Shown here: positions 8,452 to 17,441 of the stretch, one piece after another
Layout of the letters: each line of letters begins with the position of its first letter
Position numbering within the stretch: the stretch's first letter is position 1
NCBI RefSeq assembly: GCF_016757965.1
Contig: NZ_JAEKIW010000008.1
Coordinates: 1 to 64,000, forward strand
Origin: Archaeoglobus neptunius
GTDB taxonomy: Archaea; Halobacteriota; Archaeoglobi; Archaeoglobales; Archaeoglobaceae
Reading direction: 5' to 3'
DNA length: 64,000 nt
Notes under the pieces: generated by a model
Told to the model about the DNA's origin: nothing
The model's input: only the letters and a program-made list of their open reading frames with translations
The model's database searches: none
Translations under genes and position numbers: made by a program

Positions 8452-9683
8452 AGTTCGCCCACATCGCAGATATCCATCTGGGATACGAGCAGTACAATCA
8501 GATATGGCGGGCAGAGGACTTCTCAGCTTCTTTTAGAAAAATTGCGGAAAGGTCAATTGAAGAGGACGTTGATTTCGTTATAATAGCCGGAGACCTCTTT
8601 CACAGAAGCGTTCCAAGCCCCAAAACTATCAAAGAGGCAATAGAGATTCTTCAGATGTTTAAGAGGGAGAACATTCCTGTGTTTGCGATAGAGGGCAACC
8701 ACGACAAAACGTCAAGGGACATCTCTGCCTACCACCTCCTTGAGTCCATTGGGATGTTGAACGTCCTCGGTTTAAGAAAAAAAAGAGTTGAGGGAGAATA
8801 TCTTCGATGCAAGAAAGTGCAGAATGTTTATCTGGTTAAAGGACAGATGGAGGATGTAGAGATCCTTGGTGACAGACACAGAAGCAGATGGCAGCTTGAG
8901 AAAATCATTCCGCTGCTGAAACCGGAAAGTGAAAACAGCGTGCTGGTTCTTCATCAGGCAGTGAAGGAGGTTGTGGATATAGACCTCGACATGGCCTACG
9001 ATCTGACCATAACAGATCTGCCCGAGGCGGGATACTATGCCTTTGGCCACATTCACCTGCCGAGAATGTATGAATTCAGAGGAAGGTACATAGTCTATCC
9101 GGGATCAGTAGAGAGATATGATCTGAGAGAAGCCTCTGTGGCGATATCCTACAAAACGGAGCTGACGGTTAGGGAAGGTGTAAGGAAGGGTTTTGTAATT
9201 GTGGATGATTTCAAGCCCGAATTCATCGAGATAGATACAAGGGAGATGTACGATGTTGAGATTGAGGCTGAAAATGCCGATGAGCTTGAAAAACGCTTCT
9301 TGGAGGTTATGGAAAAAATTGGCGAAGATGGAATTTTAATAGTGAAAATGCGATGTCCCGAAATTGCGGATATTAAAAAGATGAATGAGGTTGCTTTAAA
9401 GAGAGCCAGCTATGCCGAGATCAGGTTTGAGAGACGTGTAGAGGATTTTGAAGTTTTGTCCGTTAAAAGCGAAAATGAGTTCTTTACCGATTTCGAACTG
9501 AAACTGCTGGATTTGCTGAAGGGTGAAATTGATGAAAGGGAGGTCTATGATTTTCTGATGGAGCACTATCTCAGGCAGAGTCAGGAGGAAGTGAGGCATG
9601 AAACAGAAGAAAAAACGGTTGAGGATGCCAAGGGGATAGATAAAAAACCAAAAACACTCCTTGACTTCTTTGGTGGTGATTGA
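8448..9683 (+). CDS. mre11: Mre11 double-strand break repair nuclease
   Basis: 411 residues. Phosphodiesterase motifs appear in order: 'HIADIHLGY' (residues 5-13), 'IIAGDLFHRSVPS', 'AIEGNHDK', 'VLHQAVKE' and 'YAFGHIHLP', which ligate the two Mn ions. A capping domain follows, and the C-terminus carries helices expected to bind the Rad50 coiled-coil base, ending in 'KPKTLLDFFGG', a short motif like a PCNA-interacting peptide (QxxLxxFF pattern without the Gln; tentative). It overlaps herA by 4 bp and abuts rad50. Confidence 0.95.
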   Translation: MKFAHIADIHLGYEQYNQIWRAEDFSASFRKIAERSIEEDVDFVIIAGDLFHRSVPSPKTIKEAIEILQMFKRENIPVFAIEGNHDKTSRDISAYHLLESIGMLNVLGLRKKRVEGEYLRCKKVQNVYLVKGQMEDVEILGDRHRSRWQLEKIIPLLKPESENSVLVLHQAVKEVVDIDLDMAYDLTITDLPEAGYYAFGHIHLPRMYEFRGRYIVYPGSVERYDLREASVAISYKTELTVREGVRKGFVIVDDFKPEFIEIDTREMYDVEIEAENADELEKRFLEVMEKIGEDGILIVKMRCPEIADIKKMNEVALKRASYAEIRFERRVEDFEVLSVKSENEFFTDFELKLLDLLKGEIDEREVYDFLMEHYLRQSQEEVRHETEEKTVEDAKGIDKKPKTLLDFFGGD

Positions 9684-12347
9684 ATGAGTCTCGTAATCAG
9701 AGAGATTCAAATAAGGAACTTCAGGTCACACTCAAACTCCAAGGTAGAGTTCGATACCGGAATAAACCTCATTGCAGGGAGAAATGGGGCAGGAAAAAGC
9801 TCAATACTGGAGGCAATTCTTGTAGCTTTTTACGGTCCGAGACCGGCTGGTTTGAGGAAGAACGAACTTGTGAGAATCAATTCTCCGGGATACTCTCTGA
9901 GTCTGACGTTTGAAATTAATGGGAAAGAGGTTACCATCACGAGGAGCAGTAACGGAGAGGCGAGACTGACGGGGATGGAGATTATTGAGGGAGACAGTAA
10001 CATCACCGAGTGGGTGGAGAAGCACATCTGTCCGAGCCACATATTTACGGGGGCGATATATGTTAGACAGGGAGAAATTGACAGCATTGTAAGGGACGAC
10101 GAAGGAAGGGAGAGAATTATCAGGAAAATCACGAGAATTGATGATTACGAAAACGCCTGGAAAAACCTCGGGACAGTTTTGAGAATACTGGAAAAAGAGA
10201 AAGAAGATTACAGGACATTTTTGGAGCAGGAAGATGAGATAAAAAAGCAAAAAGATGATAAAAAGGCCGAGATCAGATCAACAGAGCGGGAGATTTCGGA
10301 AATAATCTCTACGATTGAAAAACTTGAGATTGAAGTTGAAGATTTGAAAAGGAAAAACGACGAATTTGAGAGGCTAAAAAAGGAGATGGAAAAGCTCAAC
10401 ACAAAGTTTAACGAAGTTTCCGGAGATATTAAAGCTTGTGAGTCAAAACTGAGAATGCTGGTGGAGCAGAAAAAGGAGATTGATGGCAGAATAAAGGATC
10501 TTGAAAAAAATGTGGAGGAGATGGAGAGGATAAGGCCGAATGCTGAACTCTACATTGAGCTTGATAGGATGCTTTCCCGAGTTGTAAAGAGGCTAAAAGA
10601 GCTGGACGAGGCTGAGAGTATTGCCAGAGAGAAAATAGTCAGGATAAGGACGGAGCTTGACAGATCAGGCAGGGATGCGGAGAAGCTCGAAGAAGTAAGA
10701 GACAGGCTGAGGAGAGTCGAATTCGCAGTGAGGGAAGTTGAAGAGAAGTCGAAAATCTGGAACTCACTCAAGACGAAGCTTGAGAGACTTGAAAATTTAA
10801 AGACAAAGCTTGAGGAAAGAAATTACACTGTAGAGATCGTAGATGAGCTGTACGAAACACTTCTCAAGGTTAGGGGCGAGGAGAGAAAGATTCAGGATGC
10901 ATTCGAAAAATTGATCTCGCGGAGATCCAGTCTTACGGCCAAAGCAAAGCAGTTACAGAAAGCTATTGAGGAGTTAAAACAGGCTTCCGGCTCCTGTCCG
11001 ACGTGTGGGAGAGAGCTTGATGAGGCTCATAGAAAAGAGATAATTGAAAGCTACCGAAACGAGCTAAAATATCTGAAAACTAAGCTTGATGAACTGAATG
11101 AACTCGAAAGAGTGCTTAAGGAAAAGAAGAACAAGATTGAAAGGGCATTGGGCAGACAGGAACAGATTTTGAAGTACAAACAGATTGCCGATGAGTTCAG
11201 ACAGTTGAGTGAAGAGATCGCTAAAGTTGATGTTGAGAGCTTCAGGAAGGCGAATGAAGAATATGAGAAATTAAAGGAAGAAATCGGAAAGCTGAGAGGG
11301 CAGGAAAAAGTCCTTCTAACTTCAGCAAACCGTATTGATACACTTAGACGGAGCCTGATGGATGCGGAAAAAGAGCTTGATAGATTGCACTCTGAAAGGA
11401 AGGAAGTAATGAGTTCTGTGGTTGAGAAGGGTTTTGATAGTATTGAAGAGCTTGAAGAAAAAATTAAGGAGCTGAAATATCACTACGATAGATGGCTTGA
11501 GTTGAGAAACTCGAAAACCAGATTGAATCAGGAGAGGGAGAAGGTTGAAAAAATAGAAAGTGAGATTGAGGAGACACAAAGGTTGATTTATGAAAGGAGA
11601 GAAGAGCTCAGCAGAATTAACAGGAGGATGGAAGAAATTAAGGCCGTCTACAATGAAGAGGATCATAAAAGAGTTTCAGAATTGTTTTTGAAGAAGAGCA
11701 AGGAGATTTCAGGATTGAAGAGCAGAAAAGATGTTCTCGAAAGCAATCTGCTGAATCTTAAAAGGGATTTGGAGTACCTTGAAAAGCAACTCGACCTTCT
11801 GAAGGACTACAGAAGAAGACTGGAGGTGATTGAGAGAAAGGCGATCCCGGAACTGTCAAAAATAAGGGAGAAGTTCAGAAAATACAGAAATATCATTGCT
11901 GAAGCGGCGATGAAGGAGGTTGAGAGATATGCTTCTGAAATCTTCGAGGAGCTAACCGAAGGGAAGTACTCTGGCGTCAGACTGAGAAAAGTGACGGAGA
12001 GAGGTAGAGAGAGGCTGAGAGTTTTTGTGGTCTATCAGGGTGAAGAGAAGGACGTGGGCTTTCTAAGTGGAGGGGAGATGATAGCTCTCGGTCTAGCCTT
12101 CAGACTCGCTCTGTCAATGTTTATGATAAGGGGGAGGATTCCACTGCTTATTCTGGATGAGCCGACGCCGTATCTCGATGAGGAAAGGAGAAGGAAGCTT
12201 GTGGACATTACCACAAACTATCTCAGAAAAATTCCGCAGGTGATAATCGTATCTCACGACGATGAGCTTAAAGATGCCGCAGACAGGGTTATTCTCGTTG
12301 ACCATCACGGTGGAGTCTCGAGGGTCAGGTATGTGGAGGCTCAGTGA
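9684..12347 (+). CDS. rad50: Rad50 ATPase
   Basis: 887 residues. The N-terminal ATPase lobe has Walker A 'AGRNGAGKSSILEAI' and the Q-loop 'YVRQGEIDSI'. Two long antiparallel coiled-coil arms rich in Glu, Lys and Arg flank the zinc hook 'SCPTCGREL' (CxxC, near residue 435). The C-terminal lobe has the ABC signature 'FLSGGEMIALGLAFRLALS' and Walker B 'LLILDEPTPYLDEE'. Together with Mre11 it forms the complex that tethers and processes DNA ends. The ATG directly follows the mre11 stop, consistent with coupling. The nurA start lies 17 bp inside its 3' end. Confidence 0.96.
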   Translation: MSLVIREIQIRNFRSHSNSKVEFDTGINLIAGRNGAGKSSILEAILVAFYGPRPAGLRKNELVRINSPGYSLSLTFEINGKEVTITRSSNGEARLTGMEIIEGDSNITEWVEKHICPSHIFTGAIYVRQGEIDSIVRDDEGRERIIRKITRIDDYENAWKNLGTVLRILEKEKEDYRTFLEQEDEIKKQKDDKKAEIRSTEREISEIISTIEKLEIEVEDLKRKNDEFERLKKEMEKLNTKFNEVSGDIKACESKLRMLVEQKKEIDGRIKDLEKNVEEMERIRPNAELYIELDRMLSRVVKRLKELDEAESIAREKIVRIRTELDRSGRDAEKLEEVRDRLRRVEFAVREVEEKSKIWNSLKTKLERLENLKTKLEERNYTVEIVDELYETLLKVRGEERKIQDAFEKLISRRSSLTAKAKQLQKAIEELKQASGSCPTCGRELDEAHRKEIIESYRNELKYLKTKLDELNELERVLKEKKNKIERALGRQEQILKYKQIADEFRQLSEEIAKVDVESFRKANEEYEKLKEEIGKLRGQEKVLLTSANRIDTLRRSLMDAEKELDRLHSERKEVMSSVVEKGFDSIEELEEKIKELKYHYDRWLELRNSKTRLNQEREKVEKIESEIEETQRLIYERREELSRINRRMEEIKAVYNEEDHKRVSELFLKKSKEISGLKSRKDVLESNLLNLKRDLEYLEKQLDLLKDYRRRLEVIERKAIPELSKIREKFRKYRNIIAEAAMKEVERYASEIFEELTEGKYSGVRLRKVTERGRERLRVFVVYQGEEKDVGFLSGGEMIALGLAFRLALSMFMIRGRIPLLILDEPTPYLDEERRRKLVDITTNYLRKIPQVIIVSHDDELKDAADRVILVDHHGGVSRVRYVEAQ

Positions 12348-13443
12348 CGAGCTGCTGAGGGAATTTGAAAGGACGCTTGAAGAAAGCTACTCAAATGTCG
12401 TGAACATAGCCCGATCGATTAAACACAGGTGGCGAGACCTCCCGGAACCCGAAATCTGCTCTGTGTGCGGGGTTGATGGAAGCAGAGGTGTTGAAAGACT
12501 CAGTGGCCTCGTTTTTTATATTGTGTCGGCAGCATCGGTGGGGGAAGATATAAGGGAAATGCACGAGGTTACAACGCTGAAACCACACATGCACATCGAG
12601 GAGAGGATCAGGCTGCATATGCATACCAGTGAGTACAGACTTGGCAGTTTGGCCGAAGAGGAGATAGTGTTAATGGACGGAACACTGAGGGGAGCCATAA
12701 TACGCCCTCCAACGTATCTTGACAGAAATGTTTACTCAACCCTTTCGAACCTCTATGATCTGGAGGGGATTATCGACGATTACATCACGGTTCTGGACAG
12801 GTGGCACTCTGAGATTACGGAGGATGTTGTGAATGGGATTGCCAGAAAGAATTATCTGCTGACGAGGACGGAGTATTTTGACCGCATTGAAAAAGGGTGC
12901 AGGAAGGGTGGTGAGGGCGATAAAGACAACCTGATGATTCTGATGGAGTACGTTGAGTACCTTCATGCCCTCAACAAACTTCTGGACAGAAACGTTATTT
13001 TTGTTGCAAAAAGTTTTTACACCAATGAGTTCACGGCAAACTCTTCTATAACGGATTCTGCAGTGCTGGACTACATTGCGAGAGAGCAGTTCGGAGAGGA
13101 AAAGGCGGGATTCATCCAGTTCAAGCCAGAATTGAAAAAGTCACTGCCCTGGTATGCGAAGAAGTTTAAGAAACTGATTAAAGCAGAGATTTTTGGGGCG
13201 TTCGTAAGGTTTGCAGACGGCGGTAACATCTACATGCTCGAATCTACAAAACCAATTGAAGACGGGACAATCGCCAGACTCTGCAGTCTTGAGGCCGATG
13301 GCTATCTAATCCCCCTCATCCATGCCCACAAACATGCAGAGATAAAGCGAAGGGAGCTGAAAACTATAATGAATGCAATGCTTGCAGCAACCGACTCCAA
13401 GTACTCCTTTTTATTGAAAAAAGGAAGGGAGCCTCTGGAGTGA
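12331..13443 (+). CDS. nurA: NurA 5'-3' nuclease
   Basis: 370 residues from the ATG at 12331, which overlaps rad50 by 17 bp; an earlier in-frame start at 12262 would lie deep inside rad50 and is unlikely. The catalytic core motif 'CGVDGSRGVERLSG' (Asp metal ligand) is at residues 46-59, 'VLMDGTLRG' carries the second acidic site, and the C-terminal His region is 'LIHAHKHAEIKRRE'. NurA forms a dimer that docks on the HerA hexamer and degrades the 5' strand. It closes the resection operon and runs convergently into the crotonase gene. Confidence 0.93.
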   Translation: MWRLSDELLREFERTLEESYSNVVNIARSIKHRWRDLPEPEICSVCGVDGSRGVERLSGLVFYIVSAASVGEDIREMHEVTTLKPHMHIEERIRLHMHTSEYRLGSLAEEEIVLMDGTLRGAIIRPPTYLDRNVYSTLSNLYDLEGIIDDYITVLDRWHSEITEDVVNGIARKNYLLTRTEYFDRIEKGCRKGGEGDKDNLMILMEYVEYLHALNKLLDRNVIFVAKSFYTNEFTANSSITDSAVLDYIAREQFGEEKAGFIQFKPELKKSLPWYAKKFKKLIKAEIFGAFVRFADGGNIYMLESTKPIEDGTIARLCSLEADGYLIPLIHAHKHAEIKRRELKTIMNAMLAATDSKYSFLLKKGREPLE

Positions 13444-13444
13444 T

Positions 13445-14206
13445 CTACCACACCGGCGTTCTCTTCTCGAAGAACGCCGATATCCCCTCTCTCGCATCCT
13501 CTGTCGAGCTGTAAAGTGAGATCGCCTCCGTTGCGTATGCCAGAGCCTGAAAGTCCTCCATAAAGAGCTGCTTGTAAAAAAACCTTTTTCCGGATTCAAG
13601 TACGTTCAGACTGTACCCTGCCACTTTTTCTGCCAGATTCATTGTTTCCTCTTCAAGCCTGTCGTCCTCAACAACTTTGTTGACCAGCCCAAACCGCATG
13701 GCTTCATCTGCTGTTATGAACTCCCCGGTGAATCCCATCTCGAATGCCTTCTTTCTTCCAACAGCCCTGCTAACGAAGGTTACTGGAGTGAAGCAGAAAA
13801 GACCGATTTTAACACCCGGTGTGGCAAAGAGTGCCGATTTTGCAGCAACAGCCATATCACATGCTGCAACAAGCTGACAGCCTGCTGCAGTTGCAACACC
13901 ATGTACCTGGGCTATATACGGCTGAGGAGCGTCTCTAATAGCCTGCATCACCCTGTAGCACTGGTTAAAAAGACGCTCCACCTCGATCGGATGCTGGTTC
14001 AGAATCTCTTTAAGGTCGTGACCGGAAGAGAACGCCTTTCCGGCTCCTCTGATTACGACAACCCTCACCCTTCTTTCAGCGGAAACTCTACCAATCAGCT
14101 CTTCAAGCTCTGCAAGAAGGTCCATTGACAGTGCGTTTCTCGTTTCAGGGCGGTTCAGGGTTATTACACCCACCTTTCCGAATTCCTCGTAGACCAGATT
14201 TTTCAT
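13445..14206 (-). CDS. Enoyl-CoA hydratase/isomerase family protein (ECHDC3-like crotonase)
   Basis: 253 residues with the crotonase fold. The oxyanion-hole segments are 'GKAFSSGHDLKEI' and 'VHGVATAAGCQLVAACDMA', and the C-terminus has 'VLESGKRFFYKQL'. The GHDL version and 'ATPGVKIGLFCFTP' resemble the ECHDC3 branch of the family rather than classical FadB-type hydratases. One of the two catalytic Glu positions of true hydratases appears to be absent (Ala/Gly in 'ATAAGCQL'), so it may catalyse another CoA-ester reaction. It ends 2 bp from the convergent nurA stop. Confidence 0.85.
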   Translation of the reverse strand: MKNLVYEEFGKVGVITLNRPETRNALSMDLLAELEELIGRVSAERRVRVVVIRGAGKAFSSGHDLKEILNQHPIEVERLFNQCYRVMQAIRDAPQPYIAQVHGVATAAGCQLVAACDMAVAAKSALFATPGVKIGLFCFTPVTFVSRAVGRKKAFEMGFTGEFITADEAMRFGLVNKVVEDDRLEEETMNLAEKVAGYSLNVLESGKRFFYKQLFMEDFQALAYATEAISLYSSTEDAREGISAFFEKRTPVW

Positions 14207-14772
14207 GATTGAAATTTAAACTTTGAGATAAATTGTTTTCGCATCTGGAATGCTGATCAGTCTTTCCCCAAGCCCCTAAAGAAACCTGGAGTATCTGGCA
14301 CAGATTGTCCCGTATGTGACAGCTATACTCTTTTTCGCATCAATTTTCGAACCTTTCAGCAGTGCATTTCAGGCAGATGGCAACCATGTTACAGCACTAC
14401 CGTTCCGTACTTCACGGCAACATCACCAGCACATACAACCATGACTATTCGAGATTTGTGTGTTGGATTAAATATGGAAACAGCAGATGTGTTAGGTATG
14501 GCAAAAGGCTCGACTTCATCGGCAAAATATGTGATGGGAGCATATCGAAGTCAAAATCCTGATCCTGAGAAAAATCGAAGCCGTGAGGATGCATTGCCAG
14601 ATTCAGTTTTGCAAATCTAAGTGATGATCTCAGACATGCTTCACGACTGCATCGACTTTGCGGAGAATAGGTGACCTGAACGATGAGCTCCGTTAAGCTC
14701 AAGCTTACATGGTAGCAGAACAAAACTGATTGTGTTCTGGGTGAACGCGGAGGTTCGTAGCCAGAATTGAGG
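14207..14772. other. Intergenic stretch with possible gene remnant
   Basis: About 565 bases without a convincing gene. On the plus strand one frame stays open from about 14281 to 14620 and contains an ATG frame at 14441-14620 (59 residues, 'MTIRDLCVGLNMETADVLG'). A second frame contains a GTG-started, partly hydrophobic peptide 'MTAILFFASIFEPFSSAFQA'. Neither has a clear ribosome binding site nor a recognised family. The mix of hydrophobic and soluble pieces in different frames suggests decay, but chance cannot be excluded. Confidence 0.25.
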
Positions 14773-15447
14773 TCATCTGAAATAGTCTCTCTCTATCTCC
14801 TCGATACTTTCGATTTCACCCTCCTTAACAACTTCTCCGTTGGCAATGATATAGGCCCTGTCTGCAACATCGAAAGCCATCTGTGTGTTCTGTTCGACAA
14901 GCAATATTGAGAGATTCAGCTCCTTTCGTGCCTTTTCAATTGCTTCGGCGATTGTTTCGACAATTATCGGTGCCAGACCCATTGAGGGCTCGTCAAGTAG
15001 GAGTAGCTTTGGCTCAAGCATCAGGGCTCTGGCTATGGCTACCATTTGCTGCTCCCCGCCGCTGAGATTTTTTGCAAGTTGCCCCTTCTTCTGCCTTAAA
15101 TTCGGAAAGAGATCGTAAACAAATTCAAGTTTATCCGAATTGGCAGCAATCAGCAGGTTGTCTTCTACAGTCATGTCTGAAAACAGCCTTCTTCCTTCAG
15201 GGCTAATGGCGATTCCGAGCTTAATTCTTTCATGAGGCTTTAGACGGGAAATGTCCTTACCATCAAACCAGATTTTGCCCCTCGTTTCCACCAGACCGCA
15301 GATGGATTTCAGAAGTGTCGTTTTCCCTGCGCCATTTGGACCGAGAACGGCCACGGCCTCACCTTCTTCGACCACAATGTTCACATTACGCAGGATCTCC
15401 GCTTTTCCATAATAAGAGTGAAGGTTCTCGACTTTAAGCAGTGACAT
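14773..15447 (-). CDS. livF: Branched-chain amino acid-type ABC transporter ATPase LivF
   Basis: 224 residues. Walker A 'LGPNGAGKTTLLKSI' is near residue 35, signature 'LSGGEQQMVAIARALM', Walker B 'LLLLDEPSMGLAP' and the switch His in 'LLVEQN' (Gln/Asn version typical of LivF). It is one of the two cytoplasmic ATPases energising the LivHM permease. Its start overlaps the livG stop by 14 bp, so livG and livF are coupled. They are transcribed away from livJHM from a shared promoter region. Confidence 0.92.
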   Translation of the reverse strand: MSLLKVENLHSYYGKAEILRNVNIVVEEGEAVAVLGPNGAGKTTLLKSICGLVETRGKIWFDGKDISRLKPHERIKLGIAISPEGRRLFSDMTVEDNLLIAANSDKLEFVYDLFPNLRQKKGQLAKNLSGGEQQMVAIARALMLEPKLLLLDEPSMGLAPIIVETIAEAIEKARKELNLSILLVEQNTQMAFDVADRAYIIANGEVVKEGEIESIEEIERDYFR

Positions 15448-16117
15448 ATCTTTTACCTAAGTATGCTTCTATAACTGCCTTTTCTTTAACGACTTCATCG
15501 GGATGACCTTCAAAGATTATTTTTCCCGAATTCAAAACGACCACTTTTTCGGTAACGTTGAACAGGTCACTGAGCCTGTGCTCTATAATCGCTATTGAGT
15601 GGCCGTTTCCACCAATATTTCGGATAATCTCTGCAAGATCTCGTGCCTCTTTCGGACTCAAACCGGAAAATGGCTCGTCAAGGAGGAGAAGTTTGGGATT
15701 TGATGCCAGCGCAAGAGCAATGCTCAGTTTCCTCAGCTCCCCGTAAGATAAATTCACGGCCTTCTTATTTCTTTTCTCCCATAAACCGAACTCTCGGAGA
15801 TAGTCCAGATCTGATGTGATTGTCAGCATGTTCTGCTCAACCGTCATGTTGCTGAAGACCTTCACAAGCTGAAACGTCCTGACTATCCCCATCCTGGCCA
15901 GTTGGCTCGGTTTCGCTCCTGTAATGTTCTTGTTCCTGAAGATAATCTTCCCGTCATCAGGCTTGATAAATCCCGATATGATGTTGAAAAGTGTTGTCTT
16001 TCCTGCTCCGTTGGGCCCTATTATGCCCAGGCTTTCACTTTTGTCCACCTTGAGATTTACACCCTCTAGCACCCTCAGTTCGCCGAACCTCTTGTGCACA
16101 TTTCTGACTTTTAGCAT
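15434..16117 (-). CDS. livG: Branched-chain amino acid-type ABC transporter ATPase LivG
   Basis: 227 residues from the ATG at 16117 ('MLKVRNVHKRFG'); an upstream in-frame start would cross the divergent livJ start. Walker A 'IGPNGAGKTTLFNIISGF', signature 'LSYGELRKLSIALALA', Walker B 'LLLLDEPFSGLSP' and the His switch 'IAIIEHRL'. It is somewhat shorter than the usual 250 residues because the segment between 'VRTFQLVKVFSNMTV' and the signature is compact. It pairs with LivF. Confidence 0.92.
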   Translation of the reverse strand: MLKVRNVHKRFGELRVLEGVNLKVDKSESLGIIGPNGAGKTTLFNIISGFIKPDDGKIIFRNKNITGAKPSQLARMGIVRTFQLVKVFSNMTVEQNMLTITSDLDYLREFGLWEKRNKKAVNLSYGELRKLSIALALASNPKLLLLDEPFSGLSPKEARDLAEIIRNIGGNGHSIAIIEHRLSDLFNVTEKVVVLNSGKIIFEGHPDEVVKEKAVIEAYLGKRYVTA

Positions 16118-16168
16118 GATATCTGAACTAAAGGAAGGTTTAAATACTTTGCTGTGGCGATACAAAAC
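16118..16168. promoter_or_regulatory. Divergent promoter region between livGF and livJHM
   Basis: Only 51 bp separate the two start codons. A good archaeal TATA box for livJ, 'tttaaata', lies at about 16139-16146. Spacing from it places the transcript start at or next to the livJ ATG at 16169, so livJ mRNA is probably leaderless. The livGF promoter must overlap the same stretch, so one bound regulator could affect both directions. Confidence 0.6.
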
Positions 16169-17434
16169 ATGAGACATGCTAAAGCTGTGCTAGCAGCCGT
16201 AATATTGCTTGTTGCTGTCATATCTCTATGCACTCAACCGAACAGCCAGAGTGCAGGACGGGACAAGGTTGTTATAGGAGTGATCGGTCCAATGTCACGT
16301 CCAGAGGGTGTGGCCGAGAAAAACGCAGTAAAGCTTGCAGCAAAGGAAATCAACTCTCAGGGTGGCATTCTCGGATACAAGATTGAGGTTGTAGTGGGTG
16401 ATACAAAACTGGATTCCAATACCGCTGCAACCGAATTTAGGAGGCTTGCAACCGTGGATAAGGCAGATGTAATTATCGGAGGCTTTTCGAGCGGGGTCAT
16501 GACGACGATGATGGAGACTATGGCGGAGACAAAAACGCTCTTCTTGACAGATGCCTCCTCGCCTGAGCATGCCAAAAAGGTGAAGGAGAACTACGAAAAG
16601 TACAAGTACTGGTTCAGAGTGTCTCAAAACAACGGATCAACATTTGCTCTCGATTTAGCGGACATGGTAAAGTTTCTAAAAGAGAACGGTTACGATGTGA
16701 AGAAAGTCTACATAATAAGGGATGAGCACGTATGGACCGATCCTGTCATGGCCGCATTAAAACCTCTGCTTGCACAAATGGGAGTTCAGATAGTGAAGGA
16801 TGTTAAGATCCCGAGGGGATACTCCGAATACGAGCAGCTAATTCTTGAGGCAGAGAGTCTCAATGCTGACCTCATAATGCCCATACTGGCGATTTCAGGC
16901 ACAGGGGATATACTGGCGAAACAGTGGGCAACATTAAAGCCAAATATACTCCTTGCTGGACATGATCTTGCGCCGATAGATGCTGGCTTTTACGAGAAGA
17001 CCAATGGGTTGGCCAATTACGAGATATTCCTTGCTGACGGAGGTGCGCTGGTTACAGCTCCACCTACCGAGATGTGCAGGCACTTCATAGAGGAGTACAA
17101 GAAGGAGTACGGACACTACCCTGAGTCCCATCAGGCTTACGGAGCATACGATGCAGTTTATCTGTACAAGATGGTGGTCGAAATGGCTGCAAAGGACGGA
17201 GTGAAGGATCCGTTCAATCCGGATGTGCTTGTGAAATATCTGGAGAAATTCAATGCATCAAACCCGGCTAGGCTGACAAGACCGATTGCATTCTACAGCA
17301 ACCACGACCTCATGTGGGGTGATAATTACGTCAGAAACTGGATTTCGCAGTGGCAGGATGGCAAACAGTACATTATTTATCCGGAGAATGTGGCAAATGG
17401 TAAGCTGAAGCTTCCACCCTGGATAAAAAGATAA
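16169..17434 (+). CDS. livJ: Branched-chain amino acid-type substrate-binding lipoprotein
   Basis: 421 residues from the ATG at 16169. The N-terminal signal 'AVLAAVILLVAVISLC' ends in a lipobox-like Cys followed by a Thr/Pro/Ser-rich linker, so the protein is probably lipid-anchored outside the membrane. The periplasmic-binding fold type I follows ('VVIGVIGPMSRPEGVAEKNA', 'KLAAKEINSQGGILGYKIE', 'DKADVIIGGFSSGVMTTMM'). The family binds Leu/Ile/Val but also many other organic acids, so the ligand is open. It is followed after 7 bp by livH. Confidence 0.88.
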   Translation: MRHAKAVLAAVILLVAVISLCTQPNSQSAGRDKVVIGVIGPMSRPEGVAEKNAVKLAAKEINSQGGILGYKIEVVVGDTKLDSNTAATEFRRLATVDKADVIIGGFSSGVMTTMMETMAETKTLFLTDASSPEHAKKVKENYEKYKYWFRVSQNNGSTFALDLADMVKFLKENGYDVKKVYIIRDEHVWTDPVMAALKPLLAQMGVQIVKDVKIPRGYSEYEQLILEAESLNADLIMPILAISGTGDILAKQWATLKPNILLAGHDLAPIDAGFYEKTNGLANYEIFLADGGALVTAPPTEMCRHFIEEYKKEYGHYPESHQAYGAYDAVYLYKMVVEMAAKDGVKDPFNPDVLVKYLEKFNASNPARLTRPIAFYSNHDLMWGDNYVRNWISQWQDGKQYIIYPENVANGKLKLPPWIKR

Positions 17435-17441
17435 ACAGAGC

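Noticed and set aside
9801-11666. Several antisense frames over rad50 and similar ones over other genes
   Set aside because: They mirror the codon pattern of strongly coding Glu/Lys-rich sequence and lack start signals and recognisable motifs.
12262-12330. An upstream start for nurA within rad50
   Set aside because: It would overlap rad50 by 86 bp and add residues not seen in NurA; the ATG at 12331 fits better.
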